A DNA stretch of 54,713 nucleotides from an uncultured Collinsella sp. (GTDB taxonomy: Bacteria > Actinomycetota > Coriobacteriia > Coriobacteriales > Coriobacteriaceae). Under the pieces are notes generated by a model. The model made no database searches and was not told the DNA's origin. It saw nothing but the letters and a program-made list of their open reading frames with translations. Of the stretch, positions 23,135 through 31,519 are shown piece by piece; within the stretch, counting starts at the first letter, position 1, and each line of letters begins with the position of its first letter. The DNA lies in assembly GCA_902479135.1 (NCBI GenBank), contig CABSNU010000013.1, positions 1 through 54,713 of the forward strand, written 5' to 3'. The position numbers were made by a program, and so were the translations under genes.

Positions 23135-24053
23135 CACGCGCATCCACATCGACGAGGCGAGACTCGGGCGCGTCCAAAAACAGGACCGCATCGCCACGGG
23201 CGTGTTGACGGCAATCGTCGCCATCGTCATGCTCATCGTCATTTCCATGGTGGCCTACATCCTGTTCGAGGGCATCTCGACGCTGTTCCAGCCGGGCTTC
23301 CTCACGGAGCCGTCGCGCGCCAACGGCACCAAGGGCGGCGTGCTCTACCAGCTGTTCGACTCGTTCTACCTGCTGCTGATCACCCTAGTCATCTCGGTGC
23401 CCATCAGCTTGGGCGGCGCGGTCTTCCTGGTCGAGTACGCACCCGACGGTCCTGTCCGCGACATCGCCTCCACCGCCATCGAGACGCTGTCCTCGCTGCC
23501 TTCCATCGTCGTCGGCATGTTCGGCTTTTTGGTGTTCTCGGTGCAGCTGGGCTGGAAGTACTCCATCATCTCCGGCGCCGTCGCGCTCACCATGTTCAAC
23601 ATCCCCATCCTGGTGCGCGTGATTCAGCAGGCGCTCGAGGACGTGCCGCAGGCGCAGCGCGATGCATGCCTGGCCATGGGCCTTACCCGCTGGGAGGCCA
23701 CGCTGCACATCCTGATTCCCGAGGCCATGCCCGCCATCGTGACCGGCATCGTGCTTTCGGCCGGCCGTGTGTTTGGCGAGGCCGCAGCGCTGCTCTTTAC
23801 CTCGGGTATGAGCTCGCCGGTTCGCCTGAATTTCTTGAGCTTTAACCTGTCGAGCCCCACCTGCGCCTGGAACGTGTTCCGCCCCGGTGAGTCGCTTGCC
23901 GTGCACATCTACAAGATCTATGGCGAGGGCAGCCCCGAGGCCCAGCAGATCGTCTGGGGCACCGCGGCGCTGCTGATGATTTGCGTGCTGCTGTTTAACG
24001 TAGTCGCCCGTATCGTGGGCAAGCAACTGGCAAGGAGGATGACGGCCGAATGA
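23127..24053 (+). CDS. pstA: Phosphate ABC transporter permease PstA
   Basis: A 308-residue partner permease. LSSLPSIVVGMFGFLVF and the EAA loop GLTRWEATLHILIPEAMPAI are characteristic, followed by GRVFGEAAALLFTSG. A GTG start overlapping the last codons of pstC by eight bases is preferred; upstream TTG is possible. It ends in an ATGA overlap with pstB, implying translational coupling. Confidence 0.92.
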   Translation: MASTRIHIDEARLGRVQKQDRIATGVLTAIVAIVMLIVISMVAYILFEGISTLFQPGFLTEPSRANGTKGGVLYQLFDSFYLLLITLVISVPISLGGAVFLVEYAPDGPVRDIASTAIETLSSLPSIVVGMFGFLVFSVQLGWKYSIISGAVALTMFNIPILVRVIQQALEDVPQAQRDACLAMGLTRWEATLHILIPEAMPAIVTGIVLSAGRVFGEAAALLFTSGMSSPVRLNFLSFNLSSPTCAWNVFRPGESLAVHIYKIYGEGSPEAQQIVWGTAALLMICVLLFNVVARIVGKQLARRMTAE

Positions 24054-24922
24054 GCGAGATAAATGCGACGCCCGCAACCGATGCGGCCACGTCCGAGACC
24101 CAGGACTTTCTGTCGAGTGTGGGGGAGAGCGAGAAGCACGTGCGCGTGAGCGGCAAGGCCGTGAGCGACGAGGTCGTGCTCTCCACCAAGGACGTCAACG
24201 TGTACTATGGCGACCACCATGCGCTGCACGACACGTCGCTCGACTTCCACAAGGGTGAGATCACGGCGCTCATCGGGCCTTCGGGCTGCGGCAAGTCGAC
24301 CTTCTTGCGCAGCCTCAACCTGATGAATCGCGAGATTCGCGGCTGCCGCGTGGAGGGCGAGATCAGCTACCGCGGACGCAACGTGAACACCAAGACCGAG
24401 AATACCTACGAGCTGCGCCGGTCCATTGGCATGGTGTTTCAGCAGCCCAACCCGTTCCGCAAGTCCATTCGAGACAACATCACGTTTGCGCCCAAGCGCC
24501 ACGGCATCACCGACCGCGACGAGCTCGATCGCATGGTCGAGGAAAGCCTGCGCGGTGCGGCCCTGTGGGACGAGGTCAAGGACAAGCTCGACAAGAGCGC
24601 CTACGCGCTTTCGGGCGGTCAGCAGCAGCGTTTGTGCATCGCGCGCACGCTGGCACTCAACCCCGACGTAATCCTGTTTGACGAGCCCTGCTCGGCGCTC
24701 GACCCCATCTCGACGCTGGCGATCGAGGACCTCATGTCGTCGATCGTGGCCGACCGCGCCATCGTCATCGTGACGCACAACATGGAGCAGGCGTCGCGCG
24801 TTTCCAACCGCACGGCGTTTTTCTACATGGGCGATATGGTCGAGTACGACGAGACCGACGAGATTTTCCAACGGCCCAAGGATAAGCGGCTGAATGATTA
24901 CCTCACCGGCATGTTCTCCTAG
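24050..24922 (+). CDS. pstB: Phosphate ABC transporter ATPase PstB
   Basis: A 290-residue ATPase with Walker A GPSGCGKST, Q-loop MVFQQPNPF, signature LSGGQQQRLCIARTLA, Walker B ILFDEPCSALDP and the H-loop VTHNMEQASRVS. The QQPNPF and CSALDP variants are those of PstB. The first ~40 residues are a non-conserved extension absent from E. coli PstB. Its ATG overlaps the pstA stop. phoU, often the next gene, is absent here; a strong terminator follows. Confidence 0.95.
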   Translation: MSEINATPATDAATSETQDFLSSVGESEKHVRVSGKAVSDEVVLSTKDVNVYYGDHHALHDTSLDFHKGEITALIGPSGCGKSTFLRSLNLMNREIRGCRVEGEISYRGRNVNTKTENTYELRRSIGMVFQQPNPFRKSIRDNITFAPKRHGITDRDELDRMVEESLRGAALWDEVKDKLDKSAYALSGGQQQRLCIARTLALNPDVILFDEPCSALDPISTLAIEDLMSSIVADRAIVIVTHNMEQASRVSNRTAFFYMGDMVEYDETDEIFQRPKDKRLNDYLTGMFS

Positions 24923-24978
24923 TCCGGGACATGCTTGAGGCCCGCGGCGGCCACGGTTGCCGCGGGGCTGATTGGAGA

Positions 24979-25015
24979 GGCGGGTCATCTCTTGCGGGAG
25001 ATGGCCCGCCTTTTT
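24979..25015 (+). terminator. Terminator of the pst operon
   Basis: GGCGGGTCATCTC pairs with GAGATGGCCCGCC (one bulge) around a short loop, followed by TTTTT. A second GC-rich hairpin (CCCGCGGC/GCCGCGGGG) lies just upstream. Confidence 0.85.
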
Positions 25016-25040
25016 GCGTCGCGTGCTGGTGCGCTTGCCC

Positions 25041-25081
25041 AAAACCACCACAAAGGTGCCTGTCCCCTTTGTGGTGGTTTT
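25041..25081. repeat. 'AACCACCACAAAGG' palindromic repeat, copy 1
   Basis: AAAACCACCACAAAGG is inverted as CCTTTGTGGTGGTTTT around TGCCTGTCC. The first of six copies in the window (also 37734, 50319, 51278, 52858, 53264). This one lies between pstB and the ABC-F gene rather than directly after a stop codon. Confidence 0.85.
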
Positions 25082-25125
25082 CGCTATCATGGACAACGTT
25101 GAATCTCTACGAAGGAGCAGGGCAT

Positions 25126-26985
25126 ATGGCGATTCTTTTGGGATGCGATTCCATCAGCCTAGAGTTTCCCACCAAGCATATTTTCGATAGCGTGACGCTC
25201 GGCGTGGGCGAGGGCGACCGCATTGGTATTGTCGGTAAAAACGGCGACGGCAAGTCGACGCTGCTGAGCGTGCTCGCCGGCACGCTGGAGCCCGATGACG
25301 GACGCGTGACGCACCGCCGCGGCACCACGATCGGTCTACTCGGCCAAAAGGATCAGCTTGTCGACACCGATACCGTGCATCATGCCGTTGTGGGCGACAC
25401 GCCCGAGTATGAGTGGGCGTCGAGTCCGCGTACGCGCCAGATTCTGGCCGGTCTTATTAGCGATGTGCCCTGGGAGGGCATGGTGGGCGAGCTCTCGGGC
25501 GGTCAGCGCCGTCGCGTGGACCTTGCGCGCCTGCTGATCGGCGACTACGATGTGCTCATGCTCGACGAGCCCACCAACCACCTGGACATGCGCACCATCA
25601 ACTGGCTTGCGCGTCACTTAAAGGCCCGCTGGCAGCGCGGCCAGGGCGCCATGCTCGTGGTCACGCACGACCGCTGGTTCTTGGACGAGGTCTGCACCAG
25701 CATGTGGGAGGTCCACGACGGCCAGGTCGATCCCTTCGAGGGCGGCTACTCGGCATATATCCTGCAGCGCGTGGAGCGCGACCGCATGGCCGCCGTTACC
25801 GAGGAGCGCCGTCGCAACATGGCGCGCAAGGAGCTCGCGTGGCTGAGCCGCGGCGCCCAGGCGCGTTCCACCAAGCCCAAGTTTCGCGTTGAGGCTGCTC
25901 GCGAGCTGATCGCCGACGTACCGCCCGTGCGTGACGAGCTGGAGCTCAAGCGCCTTGCCGTGAGCCGCCTAGGCAAGCAGGTCATCGATGTCATCGACGT
26001 GGATGCCGGCTATGCGGATACCGATGGTGCGCCCAAGCAGGTGCTCACCGATGTGACCTGGCTCATCGGCGCGGGCGACCGCTATGGTCTTTTGGGTGAG
26101 AACGGCGCCGGCAAGTCGACCTTGCTCGACGTGATCCAGGGCAAGATTGAGCCCACGCGCGGCCGTGTGAAGATTGGCCAGACGGTGCGCTTTGGCGTTC
26201 TGTCGCAGCAGCTCGAGGAACTCGAGCCCTACATGGGTGACACGATCCGCGAGGTGCTCGGCAACTATAAGAAGTACTACGTCATCGACGGCAAGGAGAC
26301 TTCGCCCGAGAAACTTTGCGAGCGCCTGGGCTTTACGACACAGCAGCTCTGGAGTCGCATCGGCGATCTTTCGGGCGGCCAGCGCCGTCGCCTGTCGCTG
26401 CTGCTGACGATCCTGGACGAGCCCAACGTGCTTATCCTGGACGAGCCCGGCAACGACCTGGATACCGATATGCTGGCGATTGTCGAGGACCTGCTCGACG
26501 GCTGGCCGGGCACGCTGATCCTGGTGACGCACGACCGTTTCCTCATGGAGCGCGTGACCGACCAGCAGTGGGCGCTGCTCGACGGCCACCTGACGCATAT
26601 GCCCGGCGGCGTGGACCAGTACCTGCGCCTGTGCAACGCTACCGCCGAGGGCGAGCCCGTGGGCGCGCCGAGTGCCAAGACCGGCACGTTCGACACCGGT
26701 GCCGCGGCTGCGACGGCCGATAAGCCCAAGGCGAGCGGTCAGCCCAATGGCCTGTCCAACGCCGAGCGTCAGAAGCTTCGCCGCGAGGTGAGCTCGCTCG
26801 AGCGCAAGATGGAGACGCAGCGCGTCCGCGTTGAGGAGGCCGAGGCAGCAATGGCCCAGGTCGATCCCACCAACTACACGGCGCTCGGCGAGCAGCAGGC
26901 AAAGATCGACGAGGCTCACGCTGCCATGGACGAGCTGGAGATGGCGTGGCTCGAGGCGAGCGAAAAGCTCGAGGGCGAGGAGTAG
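25126..26985 (+). CDS. ABC-F family ATPase, Uup-like
   Basis: A 619-residue soluble protein with two ABC domains and no membrane segment. First domain: GKNGDGKST, ELSGGQRRRVDLARLL and MLDEPTNHLD. Second domain: GENGAGKST, DLSGGQRRRLSLLL and ILDEPGNDLD, a less canonical Walker B tail. A C-terminal coiled coil (last ~90 residues, EVSSLERKMETQRVRVEEAE) is like that of Uup. ABC-F proteins act on ribosomes or in DNA metabolism; Uup-like members carry such a C-terminal tail, so translation quality control is more likely than antibiotic resistance. GAAGGAG lies before ATG. The next gene starts 6 bases after the stop. Confidence 0.9.
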   Translation: MAILLGCDSISLEFPTKHIFDSVTLGVGEGDRIGIVGKNGDGKSTLLSVLAGTLEPDDGRVTHRRGTTIGLLGQKDQLVDTDTVHHAVVGDTPEYEWASSPRTRQILAGLISDVPWEGMVGELSGGQRRRVDLARLLIGDYDVLMLDEPTNHLDMRTINWLARHLKARWQRGQGAMLVVTHDRWFLDEVCTSMWEVHDGQVDPFEGGYSAYILQRVERDRMAAVTEERRRNMARKELAWLSRGAQARSTKPKFRVEAARELIADVPPVRDELELKRLAVSRLGKQVIDVIDVDAGYADTDGAPKQVLTDVTWLIGAGDRYGLLGENGAGKSTLLDVIQGKIEPTRGRVKIGQTVRFGVLSQQLEELEPYMGDTIREVLGNYKKYYVIDGKETSPEKLCERLGFTTQQLWSRIGDLSGGQRRRLSLLLTILDEPNVLILDEPGNDLDTDMLAIVEDLLDGWPGTLILVTHDRFLMERVTDQQWALLDGHLTHMPGGVDQYLRLCNATAEGEPVGAPSAKTGTFDTGAAAATADKPKASGQPNGLSNAERQKLRREVSSLERKMETQRVRVEEAEAAMAQVDPTNYTALGEQQAKIDEAHAAMDELEMAWLEASEKLEGEE

Positions 26986-26991
26986 GCGAGA

Positions 26992-27762
26992 ATGATCAAA
27001 GCCGCGTTTTTCGATATCGACGGTACGCTGCTGAGCTTTAAGACCCACCGGATTCCGGCGTCGGCGCAGCAGGTGCTCGACAGCTTTCGCGAGCAGGGAA
27101 TTGCGTGCGTGATCGCCACGGGCCGTCCGACCTACCAGATGCCGGACTGGCTGTTCGACCTGGGCTGGGATGCGTACATTACGCTTTCGGGCCAGCACTG
27201 CTTTGATGGCAAGGGCGTTTACCGCAGCTGCCCGATCGATCCGGACGACGTCGCGGCGATCGTGGACCAGGTGGCGCAGGGGTGCTACGACTCGCTGTGC
27301 ATGCAGGGCGAGAACTCGTTTGTGAACCGTCTATCCGAGCGCGTGGTGACGGCAGGCAGCAACGCGGGAATTGTCTACCACGAGGAGCCGTTTGAGCACG
27401 CCTTTGACGCGCCGGTCTACCAGTTTTGCGCCTTTGTGGATCCGGCCGACGAGCATATCGTGACCGACGCCGTGTCGCATTCGCTCACCACGCGCTGGTG
27501 CGACCTGTTCTGCGACATTATTCCCGCTAACGGCGGCAAGGACCTGGGTGTGGCGGCGACGCTCGAGCGGCTTGGTATCGACGCGAGCGAGGCGATTGCC
27601 TTTGGCGACGGCGAGAACGACCTGTCGATGTTTGCCGCCGTGGGCACGAGCGTGGCCATGGGCAACGCGCAGGATACCGTGAAGGCCGCGGCGACCTACG
27701 TGACGACCGCCGTGGACGACGACGGCATCTACAACGCCGCCAAACACTTTGGCCTGCTGTAG
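26992..27762 (+). CDS. Cof-type HAD phosphatase
   Basis: A 256-residue HAD phosphatase of the Cof/class IIB group. Motif I is FFDIDGTLLSF at residues 6-16, motif II ATGRP near residue 40, and the C-terminal GGKDLGVAATLERLG then FGDGENDLSMF. The large C2-type cap lies between. Substrates are usually sugar phosphates or flavin/pyridoxal phosphate; none can be chosen. It is only 6 bases from the ABC-F gene and probably co-transcribed. Confidence 0.88.
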   Translation: MIKAAFFDIDGTLLSFKTHRIPASAQQVLDSFREQGIACVIATGRPTYQMPDWLFDLGWDAYITLSGQHCFDGKGVYRSCPIDPDDVAAIVDQVAQGCYDSLCMQGENSFVNRLSERVVTAGSNAGIVYHEEPFEHAFDAPVYQFCAFVDPADEHIVTDAVSHSLTTRWCDLFCDIIPANGGKDLGVAATLERLGIDASEAIAFGDGENDLSMFAAVGTSVAMGNAQDTVKAAATYVTTAVDDDGIYNAAKHFGLL

Positions 27763-27771
27763 CTGCGGATT

Positions 27772-27839
27772 CGGCACTTGGGGACGTTCCTTTTGTGCCG
27801 GCAGCTGGGGACACTCCTTGCGGGGTGTGTCCCCGTTTT
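27772..27839 (+). repeat. 'GGCACTTGGGGAC' repeat, copy 2, ending in a terminator
   Basis: The left unit GGCACTTGGGGACGTTCC is followed by TTTTGTGCC. The right unit forms GGGGACAC/GTGTCCCC and is followed by GTTTTG. It lies 10 bases after the Cof phosphatase stop, so it very likely terminates that operon. Confidence 0.75.
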
Positions 27840-27889
27840 GTTTTCGTCCAGTGCGTTTTGTGAAACACGGTTAACTTTCTAAACAACGT

Positions 27890-27907
27890 AGTAAGACATG
27901 GGCAACT
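27890..27907. promoter_or_regulatory. Candidate metal-regulator operator, site 1
   Basis: AGTAAGACATGGGCAACT, 68 bases before the DtxR/MntR-like gene, shares the run CATGGGCAACT and the outer AGT/ACT dyad with a site upstream of the putative Mn exporter (34337). The spacing and dyad length (18 bp) resemble MntR-type operators. Inferred autoregulation. Confidence 0.45.
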
Positions 27908-27974
27908 TTTGCGGTAAAGTAAATCAAGTAAAAGTATCCAAAGGCTAACTAGAAGCCATCGCGAAAGGCGGCCC

Positions 27975-28364
27975 ATGGCCCTGCGTGAATCTGGAGAAGA
28001 CTATCTCGAATCTATTTATGTGCTCTCGGAGCGCCAGGGCGTCGTTCGCTCGATTGACGTTGCCGAATACCTGGGCGTAACCAAGGCAAGCGTCTCTAAA
28101 GCCATGGCGACGCTGGAAAGCAACGGCTACGTGGAGATGGGCAAACGCGATGTGCATCTGACGGAACGCGGTCTTGAGGTTGCCCGTCAAATGTGGGAGC
28201 GCCACTGCTTTTTCGTGCGGTTGCTCGAGGACGCAGGCGTTTCGGCAGAGGTTGCCTCGAAAGAGGGCTGCCACATGGAGCACTGCCTAAGCGAGGAGAG
28301 CTTCGAGAAGCTGAGGTCGATGCTCGCCAGGGAAGAGACGTCGAACTCAACAACGGAATCCTAA
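27975..28364 (+). CDS. DtxR/MntR-family metal-dependent regulator
   Basis: A 129-residue protein. The winged helix reads GEDYLESIYVLSERQGVVRS, then DVAEYLGVTKASVSKAMATL and YVEMGKRDVHLTERG. The dimerization/metal-binding region follows with ARQMWERHCFFVRLL and GCHMEHCLSEE, the family's H/E/C/M metal-ligand pattern. It lacks the C-terminal SH3-like domain of IdeR/DtxR, so it is the short MntR-like type. GAAAGGCGG precedes ATG. A shared upstream dyad with the Mn exporter suggests manganese sensing and autoregulation. Confidence 0.85.
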   Translation: MALRESGEDYLESIYVLSERQGVVRSIDVAEYLGVTKASVSKAMATLESNGYVEMGKRDVHLTERGLEVARQMWERHCFFVRLLEDAGVSAEVASKEGCHMEHCLSEESFEKLRSMLAREETSNSTTES

Positions 28365-28366
28365 CA

Positions 28367-28417
28367 GGTCCCCAGTAGCGCGGAGTTCGCGCAAAGCGCG
28401 AACCAGCGACTGGGACC
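28367..28417 (+). terminator. Hairpin after the MntR-like gene
   Basis: GTTCGCGC-AAA-GCGCGAAC forms the inner stem and GGTCC-CAGT/ACTGGGACC the outer stem, starting 3 bases after the stop. There is no T-run, so it may be a rho-dependent or processing structure. Confidence 0.5.
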
Positions 28418-28500
28418 AGCGGCTCTTTCGGCCAAGTCCATTTCAGCAAAGGAACCCTGCCAGCAAGCGATGCTCAAGAACCGCCTGCGATGTTACCGCA

Positions 28501-28627
28501 GGCCGGGACCGGGCTTGGTTTTGAAAACACTCCGCAGCGCGAGGCCCGCCTTTCCGTTGCTCCGTAGGAGCAGGAAAGGCGGGCCTCATGCGCGAGGACG
28601 TTTTCAAAACCAAGCCCGGTCCCGGCC
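28501..28627. repeat. 127-base nested perfect inverted repeat
   Basis: A 28-base outer arm (28501-28528, starting GGCCGGGACCGGGC) is exactly inverted at 28600-28627. Within, GAGGCCCGCCTTTCC (28541-28555) is exactly inverted at 28573-28587, and GCTCC-GTA-GGAGC forms the tip. It lies between the convergent regulator and P-type ATPase genes and could be a bidirectional terminator or a miniature mobile element. Confidence 0.85.
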
Positions 28628-28643
28628 GGACAGCCCACGAACG

Positions 28644-30596
28644 CTACAGGTTCTTGACACCCATCGCGCGCATGGCGTTCAGGATGGCGATGATCGCCAC
28701 GCCTACGTCGCCGAACACGGCAAGCCACATGTTGGCGATGCCCAGTGCCGCAAGCACCAGAATCAGCAGCTTAATGCCCAGCGCAAAGATGATGTTCTGC
28801 CAAACAATCGTCATGGTCTTGCGCGCCACGCGGATCGCGCGGGAAATGTTGGACGGCTTGTCGTCCATCAGCACCACGTCGGCGGCCTCGATCGCGGCGT
28901 CCGAGCCCATGGCGCCCATGGCAATGCCCACATCGGCGCGCGTAAGCACAGGCGCGTCGTTGATGCCGTCACCGACAAAGGCGAGCTTGCCCTTGCCACT
29001 TTCGGCCGCGAGCAACGCCTCAACGCGCTCGACCTTGTCGCCCGGCAGGAGCTGCGCGTGGAACTCGTCGAGACCGAGTTGCTTGGCCACAGACGCTGCA
29101 ACCTCCTCGCGGTCGCCCGTGAGCATGACGGTTCGGTTGATACCGGCGGCATGCAGGTCGCGAATCGTTTGCTCCGCATCGGCCTTAACGGTGTCTGCAA
29201 TCACGATGTGGCCGGCGTACACGCCGTCAACGAGCACGTGGAGGATCGTGCCGACAACCTCGCAGTCCGGTGCTTCAACGCCGGCCGTGGCGAGCATCTT
29301 GGCGTTGCCAACGACGACGTGCTTGCCGTCGATGGTTGCCGTCACGCCGTGGCCCGCGTCGTTGGCGGAGTCTCTCACGCGCTTGGGGTCGACCTCGCCC
29401 TGGTAGGCGTCGCGCACGGACTGCGCGATGGGGTGATCGGAGAACGATTCAGCAAGGGCTGCGACTTCAAGCAACGATTGTTCGGTATGGCCAGCCTCGG
29501 GGTGCACCGCGACGACTGAGAACGTGCCGTTGGTGAGGGTGCCCGTTTTGTCGAAGACGACGGTGTCCACGTCGGCGAGCGTCTCGAGGTAGTTGGAGCC
29601 CTTGATGAGAACGCCCAGCTTGGACGCGCCGCCGATGCCGCCAAAGAAACTCAACGGTACGCTGATCACGAGGGCGCACGGGCAGCTGACGACCAGGAAG
29701 GTCAGGCCGCGCAGGATCCAATCGGACCAAGCGCCAGTCACCAGGCCGCCGCCAAGCGCGAGCACCGCGGCAGCGCCAGTGACGGCGGGCGTGTAGACGC
29801 GGGCGAAGCGCGTGATGAAGTTCTCGGTGCGCGCCTTCTTTTCGCTGGCATTCTCTACGAGTTCCAGGACGCGCGCGACGGTGGATTCGCCAAACGGCTT
29901 GGTGGTGCGCACGTGGATGAGGCCCGTCATGTTGATGCAGCCGCTGATGATATCGTCGCCGGACTTGGCGGGGCGGGGGACTGACTCGCCCGTGAGTGCG
30001 GCGGTGTCGAGCTGCGTCTCGCCCTCGACGATGATGCCGTCGATAGGCACGCGCTCGCCGGGCTTGACCACGATCACGGTGCCGACGGCGATGTCATCGG
30101 GGAAGACCTGCTCGAGCGTGCCGTCGGGCTGCTCGACGTTAGCATAGTCGGGCGCGATGTCCATCATGGCACTGATCGACTTGCGGCTCTTGCCCACGGC
30201 GTATGCCTGGAACAGCTCGCCGACCTGGTAGAACAGCATGACGGCAGCGCCTTCGGCCATGTGCGGGTCGGTATCGGGGAAGAGCACCATGGCAAACGCG
30301 CCGATGGTCGCGACGGCCATGAGGAAGCTCTCGTCGAAGGCCTTGCCGCGGCGGATGTTATTGAATGCCTTTTGCAGTACGTCGTAGCCGGCAATCAAAA
30401 ACGGCACGAGGAACAGCGCGAAGCTGGCGTAGATGTTGCCGGGCTCCCCAAATGCGATAGTGAGGGCGCCGAGCTCGTCGAGGGCATAAACAACGGCAAA
30501 AACGCCCAGTGCTACCAGGATGCGGTTGCGCTTATGCTCAAGGGACTCTTTCTTCTTGCGCTTCTTCTTATTCTTTTTGGGATCGGCGGCTGCCAT
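28644..30596 (-). CDS. Zn/Cd/Pb-type heavy-metal translocating P-type ATPase
   Basis: A 650-residue P1B ATPase exporting divalent soft metals. It shows SCPCALVISVP in the transmembrane metal site (CPC near 307), the phosphorylated Asp in DKTGTLTNG (D349), HPIAQSV of the nucleotide domain, MLTGDREE and the hinge GDGINDAPVL. The CPC motif and late KLLILVLAALG helix fit the Zn/Cd (ZntA/CadA) branch rather than copper. The usual N-terminal HMA domain is missing and replaced by a short lysine-rich tail (KKNKKKRKKK); a separate HMA protein is encoded just upstream. GGGAGG precedes ATG and an SmtB-like operator lies 22 bases before the start. Probably induced by zinc or cadmium. Confidence 0.92.
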   Translation of the reverse strand: MAAADPKKNKKKRKKKESLEHKRNRILVALGVFAVVYALDELGALTIAFGEPGNIYASFALFLVPFLIAGYDVLQKAFNNIRRGKAFDESFLMAVATIGAFAMVLFPDTDPHMAEGAAVMLFYQVGELFQAYAVGKSRKSISAMMDIAPDYANVEQPDGTLEQVFPDDIAVGTVIVVKPGERVPIDGIIVEGETQLDTAALTGESVPRPAKSGDDIISGCINMTGLIHVRTTKPFGESTVARVLELVENASEKKARTENFITRFARVYTPAVTGAAAVLALGGGLVTGAWSDWILRGLTFLVVSCPCALVISVPLSFFGGIGGASKLGVLIKGSNYLETLADVDTVVFDKTGTLTNGTFSVVAVHPEAGHTEQSLLEVAALAESFSDHPIAQSVRDAYQGEVDPKRVRDSANDAGHGVTATIDGKHVVVGNAKMLATAGVEAPDCEVVGTILHVLVDGVYAGHIVIADTVKADAEQTIRDLHAAGINRTVMLTGDREEVAASVAKQLGLDEFHAQLLPGDKVERVEALLAAESGKGKLAFVGDGINDAPVLTRADVGIAMGAMGSDAAIEAADVVLMDDKPSNISRAIRVARKTMTIVWQNIIFALGIKLLILVLAALGIANMWLAVFGDVGVAIIAILNAMRAMGVKNL

Positions 30597-30618
30597 GATT
30601 CAAACCTCCCATTTGAGT

Positions 30619-30640
30619 GTATGAACACTTGCTCATATAA
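30619..30640 (-). promoter_or_regulatory. SmtB/ArsR-type operator before the P-type ATPase
   Basis: GTATGAACACTTGCTCATATAA is an imperfect dyad matching the 12-2-12 type bound by SmtB/CzrA repressors. It strongly resembles the two boxes upstream of the repressor gene at 31357 (ATGAACA and CTCATATAA in common). So the ATPase probably has its own regulated promoter. Confidence 0.7.
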
Positions 30641-30695
30641 TTTCGCGAGCAAAGGCCGCGGCAAGCGCGGCCTTGCAGGTCAACGTATGCGCGGG

Positions 30696-30914
30696 TTAGA
30701 GAATGATCTCGCAGTCCGGCTCGGCGTCGGCGGTGAACTCAACGACGCGGTCCAGGACCTCGTCGAACTCGGCGTCGTCGGCCTCGAGCGTCAGCTTCTG
30801 GGTCATAAAGTTGACCGAAACGGACTTGACGCCATCGAGCTTAGCCAGCTCGTCCTGAAGTTCACGCGCGCAGTTGGCGCAATCGATCTCGTCGAGCTTA
30901 AACTGCTTTTTCAT
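30696..30914 (-). CDS. Small HMA-domain metallochaperone
   Basis: A 72-residue stand-alone heavy-metal-associated domain with metal-binding C12xxC15 in IDCANCARELQ and the beta-alpha-beta-beta-alpha-beta pattern (VKSVSVNF, KLTLEA). The last residues PDCEIIL add one more cysteine. It likely hands metal to the adjacent P-type ATPase, whose own N-terminal HMA domain is absent, so chaperone and pump are split here. GGAAAGGAA lies before ATG. It sits between the repressor and the ATPase genes. Confidence 0.9.
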   Translation of the reverse strand: MKKQFKLDEIDCANCARELQDELAKLDGVKSVSVNFMTQKLTLEADDAEFDEVLDRVVEFTADAEPDCEIIL

Positions 30915-30977
30915 GGTGGGTTCCTTTCCCTGTGTTAGCGGTCTGGGTGCCGGCCGCGCTGATACCGTGGTTGATTG

Positions 30978-31343
30978 CTATTCGCAGATATGGCTCATGC
31001 CCTGGTTGAGCATGGTGTAGACGTGATCGTCGGCAAGCGAGTAGAGAATGTTGCGGCCGTCGCGGCGGAACTTGACCAGGTGCGACTGCTTAAGCGTGCG
31101 CAGCTGGTGCGATACTGCCGACTGCGAGGTTGCGGTCGCCTCGGCGATGTCGGCCACGCAGAGCTCGCGACCCATGAGGGCATAGAGAATCTTGATGCGT
31201 GTGGTGTCGCTGAAGACCTTGAACAGGTCGGCCAGGTCGTACAACAGCTCCTCGTCGGGAAGGTCCTCGGGCGAGCAGGTGGTGGGGACGATCGGCTCGG
31301 TGGCCTCGATGCCAGTCTTTGTTTCATCAGCGTGGCTGCTCAT
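30978..31343 (-). CDS. ArsR/SmtB-family metal-sensing repressor
   Basis: A 121-residue winged-helix repressor. The DNA-reading helix is SQSAVSHQLRTL (residues 73-84). The alpha-5 metal site is complete: D105, H107, H118 and E121 give the DxHx10HxxE pattern of zinc sensors such as SmtB. The alpha-3 site ELCVAD (60-65) keeps one cysteine but lacks the second one of CadC-type ELCVCD, so zinc (or Co/Ni) sensing is more likely than Cd/Pb. It heads the minus-strand cluster repressor-chaperone-ATPase. Two matching operator boxes are directly upstream, so it is autoregulated. Confidence 0.92.
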   Translation of the reverse strand: MSSHADETKTGIEATEPIVPTTCSPEDLPDEELLYDLADLFKVFSDTTRIKILYALMGRELCVADIAEATATSQSAVSHQLRTLKQSHLVKFRRDGRNILYSLADDHVYTMLNQGMSHICE

Positions 31344-31356
31344 TGCAATATCCTTT

Positions 31357-31413
31357 CATATGAACATGCGCTCATATAACTTACTTCCGATTATATGAGC
31401 GCATGTTCATATG
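31357..31413. promoter_or_regulatory. Two SmtB-type operator boxes in perfect inverted arrangement
   Basis: A 23-base box (31357-31379, CATATGAACATGCGCTCATA at its start) is repeated exactly inverted at 31391-31413, 11 bases away. Each box is also an imperfect dyad of the SmtB 12-2-12 class and contains TATAA-like -10 sequence. The start codon of the repressor is 13 bases from the near box. A repressor pair bound to both could bridge them. Confidence 0.8.
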
Positions 31414-31519
31414 TCAATGACGTTCAGGTAATTCGTCGCACAAAATGATGGGGAATAGTGGACGAGATTCCGGACTGAGCGGTTTTGATAGCCGATGCCG
31501 GGGTGGGTGCCCCCGCGCC

